Source: Chryseobacterium sp. StRB126
Lineage (GTDB): Bacteria > Bacteroidota > Bacteroidia > Flavobacteriales > Weeksellaceae
Direction of reading: 5' to 3'
NCBI RefSeq assembly: GCF_000829375.1
Contig: NZ_AP014624.1
Coordinates: forward strand, 2,914,001 to 2,978,000
Length of the DNA stretch: 64,000 nucleotides
This document shows positions 1 through 8,505 of this stretch, piece after piece (positions within the stretch are counted from its first letter, which is position 1; every line of letters begins with the position of its first letter). Under the pieces are notes generated by a model. It was not told the DNA's origin. It did not search any database and saw only the letters and a program-made list of their open reading frames with translations. Both the position numbers and the translations under genes were made by a program.

Positions 1-743
1 AACAGACACAGATCAATTTTGGGAATCAGTTTTTTAAAGGCCTCAATTTCTATTCCGGTGGTAGGATGGGTAGGTAATTCTAAAACTTTTAATCCCATTC
101 CGTTAGCCAGCTGAAGAATCCCAGGATAACATGGACTTTCAATAGCAATGGTATCTCCTGGTTTTCCTAAAGCCATTAAACAAAAAGATAGGGCATTCAT
201 TCCTCCATTTGTAGTAATCAGATCATTTTCATGAAGATTTCCAGCCCATTGTAATGAGCGTACAGCAATCATTCTTCTCAGCTTCAGGTTTCCCTGTAGT
301 TCTTCATATTCTGTTCCGCCCTCTTTTAATTCTCTTATCGCATGTACAATCTCTTTTTTCAGTTTGGCCTGAGGAAGAAGATCTCCGGATGGAATTCCAA
401 TGGAAAAGAAGGTGATGTCCTTTTTACCCATATTTTCATAGACTTTACTGATCAATTCATCAGGTTCGTCATTATTGGCAATCAAAGAAGGACGGCTCAC
501 TTCTGGCAGCGGAAGTTTTACAGACAAGAATTGGCTTACAAAATATCCGGACTGTGGCTTAGATTCTACAAGAGATTGAGATTCCAGCTCAAGAAAAACG
601 CGTTTAGCTGTGTTCATGCTTACTTGATGCTCACTGCATAGCATTCTTACAGACGGAAGTTTATCTCCAGCCTTCAATACTCCAGTTCTGATCTGGGAGG
701 CGATGCCATCTGCTATTTCTGTGTATAAAAATTCTTTACTCAT
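1..743 (-). CDS. MocR-type PLP-dependent transcriptional regulator, partial
   Basis: The reading frame starts at the ATG at 743 and runs left out of the window, giving 247 residues of the N-terminal half. Residues 1 to about 70 form a GntR-type winged helix (TEIADGIASQIRTG, then KLPSVRMLC, then SMNTAKRVFLELE). A PLP-dependent aminotransferase fold type I domain follows, with the recognisable TTNGGMNALSF segment. This arrangement defines the MocR family, in which the aminotransferase-like domain senses PLP or an amino-compound effector. The gene is divergent from the DMT exporter at 838 with a 94 bp gap, so that exporter is the likely target. Family certain; effector unknown. Confidence 0.9.
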   Translation of the reverse strand, partial: MSKEFLYTEIADGIASQIRTGVLKAGDKLPSVRMLCSEHQVSMNTAKRVFLELESQSLVESKPQSGYFVSQFLSVKLPLPEVSRPSLIANNDEPDELISKVYENMGKKDITFFSIGIPSGDLLPQAKLKKEIVHAIRELKEGGTEYEELQGNLKLRRMIAVRSLQWAGNLHENDLITTNGGMNALSFCLMALGKPGDTIAIESPCYPGILQLANGMGLKVLELPTHPTTGIEIEAFKKLIPKIDLCL

Positions 744-804
744 TTTTTAACTGTACTCATGCAAATATACAAAACTGATACTGTGTTTGTTTATTTTTCC
801 TCTT

Positions 805-812
805 TAATTTTG
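805..812 (+). promoter_or_regulatory. putative -7 promoter box of the EamA gene
   Basis: TAATTTTG matches the Bacteroidetes -7 consensus TAnnTTTG and lies 25 bp before the ATG at 838. A TTTG at 786-789 could be the -33 element, although the 15 bp spacing is shorter than usual. Confidence 0.45.
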
Positions 813-837
813 TCCTTATAATTAAAAGCTTATCAAA

Positions 838-1722
838 ATGATGACAAATACAATTTCAAAAGACCAAGCTTTAAGCGGCTGGATTAATGGTTTCATAGGG
901 GTGTTGCTATTCAGCGGTTCCATGCCCGCCACCAAGCTTGCAGTGATGGAAATGGACCCTATATTCGCTACTATTGCGCGTGCTGTAATTGCTGGAATTC
1001 TGGCGCTTTCCGTTTTATTGATTTATAAGGAAAAACGCCCGGCAAAACATCAGTTATTTTCCTTAGTACTGGTTGCTATAGGGTGCGTCATAGGATTTCC
1101 TTTACTTTCTTCATTAGCCTTGCAGTATCTTACCTCTGCTCATTCTATTGTATTCTTAGGAATGTTACCTTTGGCTACTGCTATTTTCGGGGTTTTCCGT
1201 GGCGGAGAGAAACCACATCCTGTATTCTGGATCTTTTCTGTGATTGGCAGTCTTTTAGTTGTTGGATATGCTTTTTCTCAGGGTATTTCAGCGTCTCCAA
1301 TTGGAGACATTCTGATGCTTCTGGCCATCATTCTGTGTGGAATGGGCTATGCAGAAGGAGCAAAACTATCTAAAACATTAGGCGGATGGCAGGTTATTTC
1401 ATGGGCTTTGGTTATATCTTTACCTATTATGCTCCCTTTATTTTTTATTTATTTCCCTTCCAATATTGAATCCATAAGCTTTAAAGGGTGGTTTGGCTTA
1501 GGTTATATTTCCCTGTTCAGTATGTTTATCGGGTTTATATTCTGGTATAAAGGATTAGCACAGGGCGGAATTACTACCGTAGGACAGCTTCAGCTATTGC
1601 AGCCATTTTTCGGTCTTGCTTTAGCGGCATACCTTCTTCACGAACAGGTAAGCATAGGTATGTTGGGAATTACAGTTGGAGTGATTTTATGCGTTGTAGG
1701 TACTAAAAGATTTGCAAAATAG
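838..1722 (+). CDS. DMT superfamily (EamA) transporter
   Basis: Inner membrane protein of 294 residues, hydrophobic over nearly its full length, with two EamA repeats (about residues 15-145 and 155-290) expected to give ten membrane helices. The second-repeat signature around GYISLFSMFIGFIFWYKGLA followed by QLLQPFFGLALAAYLLHE is typical of drug/metabolite exporters of the YdcZ/RhaT/EamA group. ATGs at 838 and 841 are adjacent and either could start the protein. It is divergent from a MocR regulator that probably controls it. Substrate unknown; amino acids or related metabolites are usual for MocR-linked EamA proteins (inference). Confidence 0.88.
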   Translation: MMTNTISKDQALSGWINGFIGVLLFSGSMPATKLAVMEMDPIFATIARAVIAGILALSVLLIYKEKRPAKHQLFSLVLVAIGCVIGFPLLSSLALQYLTSAHSIVFLGMLPLATAIFGVFRGGEKPHPVFWIFSVIGSLLVVGYAFSQGISASPIGDILMLLAIILCGMGYAEGAKLSKTLGGWQVISWALVISLPIMLPLFFIYFPSNIESISFKGWFGLGYISLFSMFIGFIFWYKGLAQGGITTVGQLQLLQPFFGLALAAYLLHEQVSIGMLGITVGVILCVVGTKRFAK

Positions 1723-1750
1723 GTGTTAGTACCCATTTATTATAAATTTT

Positions 1751-1780
1751 AAACCCGTTTTCATCGATGAAAACGGGTTT
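1751..1780. terminator. bidirectional terminator between EamA and AraC genes
   Basis: A 30 bp perfect palindrome (AAACCCGTTTTCATC and its reverse complement) lies between two convergent genes ending at 1722 and 1842. A-rich and T-rich flanks on either side allow it to work for both strands. Confidence 0.85.
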
Positions 1781-1841
1781 TGCTATTCTATATAGTAATT
1801 CTCTTCCAATAAGATCCGAATCTAAATATTGAGAATAGTCC

Positions 1842-2630
1842 TTAGGTTTTAAGTACTTTAGGTTTAGCTTTCATCACCGCGAAATATGATGAAGTAAAGG
1901 CAGATAAACTTTGATATCCTACTTTGTAGGCTACTTCACTTAAAGTATATTGTTTTGTATCAATAAGTTCAATGCTTTTTAATATTCTGGTGAGTTGAAG
2001 GTATTTTTGTAAAGTAATTCCTGTTTCATTTTTAAAGTTTCGCTGAAGACTTCTTACTGACATTTGTGCCTTGGCTGCCAGGGAATCAATATCCAGATTA
2101 TATTTAAAGGTGGAATTGATATCATTACAAACAGGAATTAATCTGCTGTCCTTGGGAATAGGAATCTCAAGTCCATTGCTTTCTTTGCAGAAGTTAGGAA
2201 GGCTTTTCAGAATTGCTTTAAAGAAAATATCCTGTTCTTCGTTTTCATCCAAAGATTGATTCCATTTTGAAGCATACAGCAGCATTTCTTTCAAAACAGA
2301 AGGAACAGCAAATACATGAACATTCTGATAAAAGTCTTCTTCAAAAACAGATTTGAATAAAAAGACCATCAGATTAACTGTTTTTGCTTCTGAAGTAATT
2401 TTATGTGCTTTTCCGGACGGAACCCAGATCACGTGATGCTGTGGGACCAGATAAATTTTCTGATCAATGTGAAAATATTGGTACCCCTCCTCCACAAAAG
2501 TAAGCTGGGCACGTTTGTGAACATGCTCGTAGTCGTCGTGTTTCCAGTCTTTTTCAAGCCATACATAAGCTTCTTTGTCGATGGTGTCTACAAACTGGCT
2601 CTGTGTTTTTTCAATCAGTCCACATTTCAT
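1842..2630 (-). CDS. AraC family transcriptional regulator with cupin-like sensor
   Basis: This protein has 262 residues. Residues about 20-95 are an AraC ligand-binding cupin (WLEKDWKHDDYEHVHKRAQL, then HVIWVPSGKAHKI). Residues about 160-262 carry the two helix-turn-helix motifs (IDSLAAKAQMSVRSLQRNFKNE and LSEVAYKVGYQSLSAFTSSY). It is clearly paralogous to the AraC gene at 47517: both share the WLEK/WFEE-W-HD start and the VPP/VPSVLREM region. It is divergent from the flavodoxin-RidA gene with an 84 bp shared promoter region that contains an AACGACA inverted repeat. Likely regulator of that neighbour (inference). Confidence 0.9.
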   Translation of the reverse strand: MKCGLIEKTQSQFVDTIDKEAYVWLEKDWKHDDYEHVHKRAQLTFVEEGYQYFHIDQKIYLVPQHHVIWVPSGKAHKITSEAKTVNLMVFLFKSVFEEDFYQNVHVFAVPSVLKEMLLYASKWNQSLDENEEQDIFFKAILKSLPNFCKESNGLEIPIPKDSRLIPVCNDINSTFKYNLDIDSLAAKAQMSVRSLQRNFKNETGITLQKYLQLTRILKSIELIDTKQYTLSEVAYKVGYQSLSAFTSSYFAVMKAKPKVLKT

Positions 2631-2632
2631 AC

Positions 2633-2676
2633 TGTCGTTTTGTATATATTTTTTGGCAAATTTAATAAAAACGACA
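2633..2676. promoter_or_regulatory. candidate operator: TGTCGTTTT / AAAACGACA inverted repeat
   Basis: Two perfect 9 bp arms (2633-2641 and 2668-2676) are separated by 26 bp in the divergent promoter region between the AraC gene and the flavodoxin-RidA gene. The same AACGACA core occurs beside the start codon of the paralogous AraC gene near 47511 and 47524. A -7 box TAATTTTG at 2681-2688 serves the rightward gene. Confidence 0.45.
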
Positions 2677-2714
2677 ATATTAATTTTGTACCATTAATTT
2701 ATATCCTATTCGGA

Positions 2715-3851
2715 ATGAAAAAAATATGTTCTTTTTTTATTTTAATTTTACTATTTAACACCACACAGATTATGGCACAGCAGAAAGCTAAAATATTGGT
2801 TCTTATCCATTCAGACAATGGTGGCACCTACGAACTGGCCAAAGAAATTGCCAAAGGTATTGAGAGCGAGAATAATGCTACTTCTTATATCAAACTGGTT
2901 AAGTCCTCACAGAATCAAAATCTGAAAGGGTTACCGGTTGCAACAGTAGATGAGCTAACCAACTATGACGGAATTGCTTTTGGATCACCTGTATACTTTG
3001 GAAATATCAGTACCGGAATGAGCGAATTTTTATCTAAAACCGTCCAGCTTTGGACCAATCATGCTTTGGAAGGAGTTCCGGCAGCTGTTTTTATGTCTGC
3101 AGGAAGCGGTGCGGGAAAAGAACTGGCTCTTCAGGCTTTCTGGAACAGTCTTGCTGTACATGGCATGATACTGGTATCTAATGGAATTCGCGGAACTGAA
3201 GAGTTGAACAAAGCCATTCCACAGGGAAATTCGGTATTAGGAATCACAACTATGGCTTCTCTGAAAGATGTTGAATGTCCAACAAAAGGAGAGAGAGCTT
3301 TGGCAGAACTTCAAGGGAAGAATTTTGCAAAAGTATCGTTAGCATTGAAAGATACACGCCAGAAAAAAACTGCTGCCATCGTTGAAAATCGTCAGAATTT
3401 TAATGAAATTTTAAAACAAAAAAATATTATTCTTCCACAAGTTCCTAAGCCTGCAGGAAATTATCAGCCATTTGTACGTTCTGGGAATCTTGTTTTCATC
3501 AATCAGGTTGCTTTAAAGGATGGAAAAATTTTCAATGCCGGAAAGTTAGGGGTAGATGTTAATGAACAACAGGTAAAAGATGCTGCCAGAGTTACCATGC
3601 TGAATGTTCTATCTGTTCTTAACGAAGCAGTAGGTGGTGATTTGAGCAGAGTAAAACAATGTGTACAGCTTACTGGAATTTTCAACACAAAGGATGATTA
3701 TACCAAACATGCTGATCTGATGAACGTAGCGTCGGATCTTACAGCTGAAGTTTTTGGAGAGAAAGGAAAACATGCAAGAGCAACATTTGGGGCTTCTTCC
3801 ATTCCTGTGAATTCTTCGGTGGAGATTCAGGCTGTTTTTGAAGTGGAATAA
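2715..3851 (+). CDS. Secreted flavodoxin/WrbA-like protein fused to a RidA-family domain
   Basis: The start chosen is the ATG at 2715, which gives a clear signal peptide (MKKICSFFILILLFN, cut near MAQ). The open frame extends upstream to 2403 but that part is antisense to the AraC gene. Residues about 27-215 are a flavodoxin fold of the WrbA/NADPH-dependent FMN reductase type (LIHSDNGGTYELAKEIAKGI phosphate loop; GSPVYFGNISTGMSEFL; GSGAGKELALQAF). Residues about 245-378 are a RidA/YjgF-like domain (LVFINQVAL; ending ARATFGASSIPVNSSVEI). The arginine of enamine/imine deaminases appears replaced at the SSIP position, so deaminase activity is doubtful. Export of an FMN domain joined to RidA is unusual. 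Total 378 residues. Confidence 0.85.
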   Translation: MKKICSFFILILLFNTTQIMAQQKAKILVLIHSDNGGTYELAKEIAKGIESENNATSYIKLVKSSQNQNLKGLPVATVDELTNYDGIAFGSPVYFGNISTGMSEFLSKTVQLWTNHALEGVPAAVFMSAGSGAGKELALQAFWNSLAVHGMILVSNGIRGTEELNKAIPQGNSVLGITTMASLKDVECPTKGERALAELQGKNFAKVSLALKDTRQKKTAAIVENRQNFNEILKQKNIILPQVPKPAGNYQPFVRSGNLVFINQVALKDGKIFNAGKLGVDVNEQQVKDAARVTMLNVLSVLNEAVGGDLSRVKQCVQLTGIFNTKDDYTKHADLMNVASDLTAEVFGEKGKHARATFGASSIPVNSSVEIQAVFEVE

Positions 3852-5069
3852 TTTTTCCCACGGATCTCACTGGAAAATATATAATAAATTAATAGCGCAA
3901 ATGGATGATTATTTGCGCTATTTTTATGCATTGGGGGAGATTATAATTTCCCACAGATATCACAGATTTGCACAGATGATAATGGAAAAGGAAGCAGATA
4001 AAATCTGTGGGAGCTTTTTTTAATATCTCGCAGATCATGCTGATTGCGCGGATTTTTCCCCACAAATTTCACAGATTAACACAGATGACTTTGGAAAAGT
4101 AAGCAGGTAAAACCTGTGTGATTTGCGTAATCTGTGGGAACTTTATAAATATCTCGTGGATTTTTTAACCACAGATCTTCACGGATTAGCACAGATGACT
4201 CTGAAAAAGGAAGCAGATAAAATCTGTGGGAACTTTTTTTAATATCTCGCAGATCTTGCTGATTGCGCGGATTTTTCCCCACAAATTTCACGGATTAGCA
4301 CAGATGATAATGGAAAAGAAAGAAGATTAAACCTGTGGGAACTTTTAATATCTCATAGATCTTGCTGATTGCGCGGATTTTTTTAAAAGCATAGATAATT
4401 TTGGGTGTATAGACTGTTTTAGCGTAATAATCAAGAAGGTTATAGCCAAATTTTAAAGCATAACTATCTGTGGAGATCCGTGTAAATCTGTGGTTTTAAA
4501 TAAAAGCAATATTATATTAACCATAGATTTTTACAGCGGATCCACTGACAATGAAAAGAAAACAAAAAATAAGATCTGTGTTATTTGTGGGATCTGTGAG
4601 AATCTTATTTAACATCCCACAGATTCCTCAGATTGACACAGATGACTTTGGAAAAGTAAGCAGGTAAAACCTGTGTGATTTGCGTAATCTGTGGGAACTT
4701 TATAAATCTCTCGTGGATTTTTTAACCACAGATCTTCACGGATAGCACAGATGATAATGGAAAAAGAAGCAGATAAAATCTGGGGAAACTTTTTTAATAT
4801 CTCGCGGATCTTGCTGATTGAGCAGATGATTATGGATGGAAAATTATCAGTTACTCAATAAGCTGATAAGATTTGCGTTATTTGCGAGAGCCTTATTTAA
4901 CATCCCACAGATTCCTCAGATTAACACAGATGACTCTGGAAAAGAAAATAGATAAAATCTGGGGGATTTGTGTAATCTGTGGGAACTTTATAAACATTTC
5001 GTGGATTTTTTAGCCATAGATTATAAAAGATAAGATCTGGGTTATGTGCGGAATCTGCGAGAACCTTCA
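3852..5069. repeat. Tandem array of about 110 bp hairpin repeats (ACAGAT family)
   Basis: About seven diverged copies of a unit of roughly 110 bp lie here, near 3950, 4059, 4168, 4278, 4612, 4725 and 4900. Each copy has a CACAGAT...ACAGATGA left part, a variable GGAAAAGNAAGCAG middle and an AATCTGTGGGAACTTT right part, so each can fold CCCACAGAT against ATCTGTGGG. Copies are separated by TAATATCTCGCAGATC.TGCTGATTGCGCGG spacers. No coding frame with protein-like composition is present. Related single copies occur at 8391, 19153, 21221 and 35403. Confidence 0.85.
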
Positions 5070-6500
5070 TTAAGAAAGTTGTTTAAATATTTCTGCAATA
5101 ATCTGTATACTTTGTTCCAATTGTTCTTCTGAAACAGAACCATAGCTTAATCTAAAGCCGTTGACAAGATTTCTGCTGTATTGCTTTGGATGAATGATCT
5201 TAATATTTTTCTCCAATAATAATGAAGTGGCTTTATCCCAATCCAGTATTATTTTTGGGACAATCCAAAACGCCAATCCTCCTTCAGGCAGGGTAAAGTA
5301 GGCAACATCTTTCATGTACTTATTCAAAATACCATATACGAAATCTCTTTTGTGTTTATAATGAGCTGTCGCTTTTCTGATGTGTTTTTTAACAGCCCCT
5401 TCTTTAATTAACTGCAAAACGGCCTGCTCCATAATTACATCTCCATGTACATCAATAATCTTTCTTAGGCTTCCGATTCTTTGTAATAAATTCTGATTTT
5501 TAGTGGCCAGATATCCAATCCTCAATGCCGGTGCCACCACCTTACTTAAGGTTCCTACATATACATAGTTATTGAGTTCGGGAAAGCTTGAAATAGGCAG
5601 AATAGGGCGGTAACCGAAATGAAACTCATTATCATAATCATCTTCAATAATTATGATATTATGCTGATTGGCAAGCTCTATCAATCTTAACCGTCTTGAT
5701 AAGCTTAAAGTAACCATCGTTGGATATTGTCTGTGAGGGGTAATATAGATTGCTTTTATAGTTTTATGCTGAGACAAAAGTTCTTCTATATCATCTACAC
5801 AAATTCCATTTTCATCTACAGATACAGGCAGCAGTTTTGCTCCAGAGTACTCAAAAGCCTGCCATGCCGGTTGATAGCCTGGATCTTCAACAATCACAAA
5901 ATCTCCTGAAGTTAAAAGACTCTGAGCGGTCAGAAACATGGCCATCTGACTTCCTCTTGTAATCGAAATTTCAAGTTCATTAATCTGCATGCCTCGTTGA
6001 TGATTCAGCATTTGGGAGATTGTTTTCCTAAATTCGATGTCGCCATGTTCATCTCCATAGCCCATCATCTGCCATTTTGCTTTGATTCCGAAAATCTGCC
6101 GGTAGGCTCTTGCCAGTTCTGTTACAGGAGCTATTTTACTGTCCGGATGGCCATCATCAAAGGTAATCATCATCCCTTGAGGTATCATTAAATGATCTGA
6201 TATATCTGATGTTCTATAAACTTTTTTTTCATGTAAAGCAGGAAGATTTTCAGAAACAAAAATACCTTTCCTTTCTTTGGAAATTACCCATTCTTCATTA
6301 ATTAATACCTGATAAGCTTCAACCACCGTATTTCTGTTGATTTTCAACATGGTTGCCAGATTCCGGCTACCAGGAAGTGTATCACCGGGTTTCAATCTTC
6401 CGGAACGGATGTCTGCGATAATAATGTCTGCTATCTGTAAATAAACGGCTTTATCAAGCTTTTTATCAATTTCAAATTCTAATTTCCAAGGTCTCAACAT
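5070..6500 (-). CDS. MocR/PdxR-type PLP-dependent transcriptional regulator
   Basis: This protein has 476 residues. An N-terminal GntR winged helix (residues about 15-85: VYLQIADIIIADIRSG, GDTLPGSRNLATML, NRNTVVEAYQVLINE) is joined by a linker to a fold type I aminotransferase domain (about 120-476). The PLP lysine region is VYVGTLSKVVAPALRIGYL and an IIEDDYDNEFHF motif precedes it. Full length for the family. It is divergent from the cupin/DapA-like pair at 6602 with a 101 bp gap containing two opposed TAnnTTTG boxes, which makes that pair its likely regulon. The effector is unknown. Confidence 0.9.
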   Translation of the reverse strand: MLRPWKLEFEIDKKLDKAVYLQIADIIIADIRSGRLKPGDTLPGSRNLATMLKINRNTVVEAYQVLINEEWVISKERKGIFVSENLPALHEKKVYRTSDISDHLMIPQGMMITFDDGHPDSKIAPVTELARAYRQIFGIKAKWQMMGYGDEHGDIEFRKTISQMLNHQRGMQINELEISITRGSQMAMFLTAQSLLTSGDFVIVEDPGYQPAWQAFEYSGAKLLPVSVDENGICVDDIEELLSQHKTIKAIYITPHRQYPTMVTLSLSRRLRLIELANQHNIIIIEDDYDNEFHFGYRPILPISSFPELNNYVYVGTLSKVVAPALRIGYLATKNQNLLQRIGSLRKIIDVHGDVIMEQAVLQLIKEGAVKKHIRKATAHYKHKRDFVYGILNKYMKDVAYFTLPEGGLAFWIVPKIILDWDKATSLLLEKNIKIIHPKQYSRNLVNGFRLSYGSVSEEQLEQSIQIIAEIFKQLS

Positions 6501-6542
6501 CTGGACTATCTATTTATGTAAAAACTGAATCATTTAAACAGT

Positions 6543-6562
6543 CCAAATATAAAATAATTTTG
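6543..6562. promoter_or_regulatory. back-to-back -7 boxes for MocR and cupin genes
   Basis: CAAATATA at 6543-6550 reads TATATTTG on the minus strand, towards the MocR gene. TAATTTTG at 6555-6562 reads towards the cupin gene. The two boxes are 4 bp apart, so transcription in the two directions should compete or be co-regulated. Confidence 0.5.
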
Positions 6563-6601
6563 TCATGCAATAAAGCACAGAATCTTTAAATTTTTAAAAT
6601 C

Positions 6602-7057
6602 ATGGACAAGACACAGTTCAGTTCAAAAGACTTTCACGAAACCTATGCAAGACCAAAGTATGTAAAACCGGCTCATTTAATTCATAAAAATGTAGAAAAT
6701 GCAGGGGAGCACAATCAGTTTTCAACAGAAAGGAAACACCCGGTTTTCTTTGTAGATCTTCCAAGCAAAAATGTAAGTATGACCATTGGCGGATTACTAC
6801 CCGGACAACAAACCAACAGACACCGTCACACGTATGAAACCGTATTGTTTGTGCTCGAAGGAAAGGGCTGGACAGAAGTGGAAGATGAAAGAGTATATTG
6901 GGAAGCAGGAGATGCCGTTTATATTCCATCGTGGGCATGGCATAAGCACCAGAACCTGAGTGATACAGAACCTGCCAAATATATTGCCTGTGAAAATGCA
7001 CCACAATTGCAGAACTTAGGGGTAGCCCTGAGAGAAGAAGAGGGTAGAGACCTTTAA
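6602..7057 (+). CDS. Single-domain cupin protein
   Basis: A 151-residue cupin. The first cupin motif is at about residues 70-90 (PGQQTNRHRHTYETVLFVLEG) with histidines and a glutamate that would bind a divalent metal. The second is around YIPSWAWHKHQN with the closing histidines. No signal peptide, so cytoplasmic. It is the first gene after a divergent MocR regulator and is followed 126 bp later by a DapA-like aldolase, so it may act on the same small-molecule pathway as an isomerase, dioxygenase or sensor. The exact reaction cannot be read from the sequence. Confidence 0.8.
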   Translation: MDKTQFSSKDFHETYARPKYVKPAHLIHKNVENAGEHNQFSTERKHPVFFVDLPSKNVSMTIGGLLPGQQTNRHRHTYETVLFVLEGKGWTEVEDERVYWEAGDAVYIPSWAWHKHQNLSDTEPAKYIACENAPQLQNLGVALREEEGRDL

Positions 7058-7063
7058 TTCTTG

Positions 7064-7131
7064 ACTGATAGAAAGTAGTAAGATCGTACTTTCAATTTAA
7101 AATAAAATCCGGCTTACTACTTTTTATCAGT
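7064..7131 (+). promoter_or_regulatory. intercistronic long hairpin
   Basis: A 19 bp arm (7064-7082, ACTGATAGAAAGTAGTAAG) pairs with 7113-7131 with one mismatch around a 30 nt loop, followed by TTATTTTTA. It lies between the cupin and DapA-like genes and could be a leaky terminator or a processing signal that sets their relative expression. Confidence 0.55.
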
Positions 7132-7183
7132 TTATTTTTAATTCCATTACAACAAAACAATCTTTATTTTAAACCAAGAACAT

Positions 7184-8068
7184 ATGAAAAACGTTCCATT
7201 TAAAGGAATTATCGCATATCCTATTACTCCGTTTCATGAAAACAACACCATCAATCTTCCGCTTTTTAAAAATATGGTTGAAAAACTGGTCGTCTCCGGA
7301 AGCCACGGAATTGCGTCACTGGGAAGTGCCGGTGTTATGCCTTACTTATCTGACGAAGAAAAGGAAGCAGTAACAGAAGCAACCCTACAACAAGTAAAAG
7401 GAAGAGTTCCCACGCTTATAGGTGTTTCCAACCTGACCACAGAAAAAACCGTCTACCACGCACAGTTTGCTGAAAAGGCAGGTGCTGATGCTGTAATGAT
7501 TATTCCCATGAGCTACTGGAAACTGACTGATGATGAAATTGTGGCTCATTATGATACAGTAGCCAGCACAATTTCTATTCCGATTATGGCCTATAATAAT
7601 CCAGCAACCGGTGGAGTAGATATGTCTCCGGCTCTTTTGAAAAGACTACTTGAGATTCCTAATGTAACGATGATTAAGGAAAGTACAGGTGATATACAAA
7701 GAATGCATTACTTAAGAAAGGAATTGGGAGAAGATGTAGCTTTTTATAATGGTTCCAATCCATTAGCATTAGCGGCTTTTTCTGCCGGAGCAACAGGCTG
7801 GTGTACTGCGGCTGCCAATCTGATCCCTGAGCTGAATCTTAAGCTTTATCAGGCTATTCAGAACAATCAATTGCATGAAGCCCAGAATGTTTTCTACAAA
7901 CAGGTAGAATTGTTGAAATTTATTGTAGCCAAAGGATTACCCAGAGCAGTTAAAGCTGGGTTAGATATTTTGGGAGAAGAAAGCGGTTATTTGAGAAATC
8001 CTTTAAAATCATTGACAGAAATTGAAACTGAAGAGCTGAGAAAGATTCTTAATGAAATAAGAAACTGA
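7184..8068 (+). CDS. DapA/NanA-family (dihydrodipicolinate synthase-like) lyase
   Basis: A TIM-barrel class I aldolase of 294 residues, normal length for the family. The Schiff-base lysine is K165 (TMIKESTGD) and the general-acid tyrosine is Y137 (IMAYNNPATGG). The usual GTTGE-type pyruvate-binding loop near residue 47 reads LGSAGVMPYL instead, so it is probably not the housekeeping DapA but a paralogue acting on another 2-keto acid substrate. It follows the cupin gene on the same strand under the same MocR-controlled promoter region. Reaction class is well supported; substrate is not. Confidence 0.82.
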   Translation: MKNVPFKGIIAYPITPFHENNTINLPLFKNMVEKLVVSGSHGIASLGSAGVMPYLSDEEKEAVTEATLQQVKGRVPTLIGVSNLTTEKTVYHAQFAEKAGADAVMIIPMSYWKLTDDEIVAHYDTVASTISIPIMAYNNPATGGVDMSPALLKRLLEIPNVTMIKESTGDIQRMHYLRKELGEDVAFYNGSNPLALAAFSAGATGWCTAAANLIPELNLKLYQAIQNNQLHEAQNVFYKQVELLKFIVAKGLPRAVKAGLDILGEESGYLRNPLKSLTEIETEELRKILNEIRN

Positions 8069-8505
8069 TTGTTGTTGGAAAATGCAAAGGCACAGCTTTT
8101 TCCATTCATGACGTTTATTAAGGTGCAAGGATTTCATCTCCGATGAAATAGAATGCTGCATATTTGAACCATTAAGATTTTTAAGAGAATAGGCTGGAAG
8201 CTGGAAGTTACTATGGGAGTTACCATTTCTGACGTTGCCCTAAAATTTGATGAAGCAGTCTTTAAAGGAATAATAGATTACAGGGTTGTAAGTGGTTTTT
8301 TAACCTCAACTCACTTCCCCCTACCAGTTCCAGGCTTCTTTCCTTACTAAAAGCAAAAATGTCTTATCCTGAACTCAGGTTATTTTAATCGCCACAGATG
8401 CACGAATAAAAAATCATTCGTGCATTCGTGGCAAATAATAAACATATAAAATCTGTGTAAATCAGAGTCATCTGTGGTAAAATAAAAATTTATGTACATT
8501 TGACT
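8069..8505. repeat. Non-coding stretch made of three dispersed repeat elements
   Basis: 8073-8160 holds a TTGGAAAATGCAAAGGCACA...AAGGTGCAAGGATTTCATC element, also seen at 19057, 21258, 30178 and 57895. 8191-8341 is flanked by GGCTGGAAGCTGGAAG and CCAGTTCCAGGC, which are rough inverted copies. 8391-8432 is a hairpin with GCCAC...GATGCACGAAT arms, followed by an AATCTGTGTAAATC...TCTGTGG part of the ACAGAT family. A 45-codon open frame at 8213 lies across these repeats and is not credible as a gene. Confidence 0.7.

Noticed and set aside
3852..5069. Possible CRISPR array
   Set aside because: Units are about 110 bp, diverged, with no constant short repeat and unique spacer pattern, and no cas gene is nearby.
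8213..8350. 45-codon open frame beginning ATGGGAGTTACC
   Set aside because: It lies across inverted dispersed repeats and has no recognisable promoter, leader or family.
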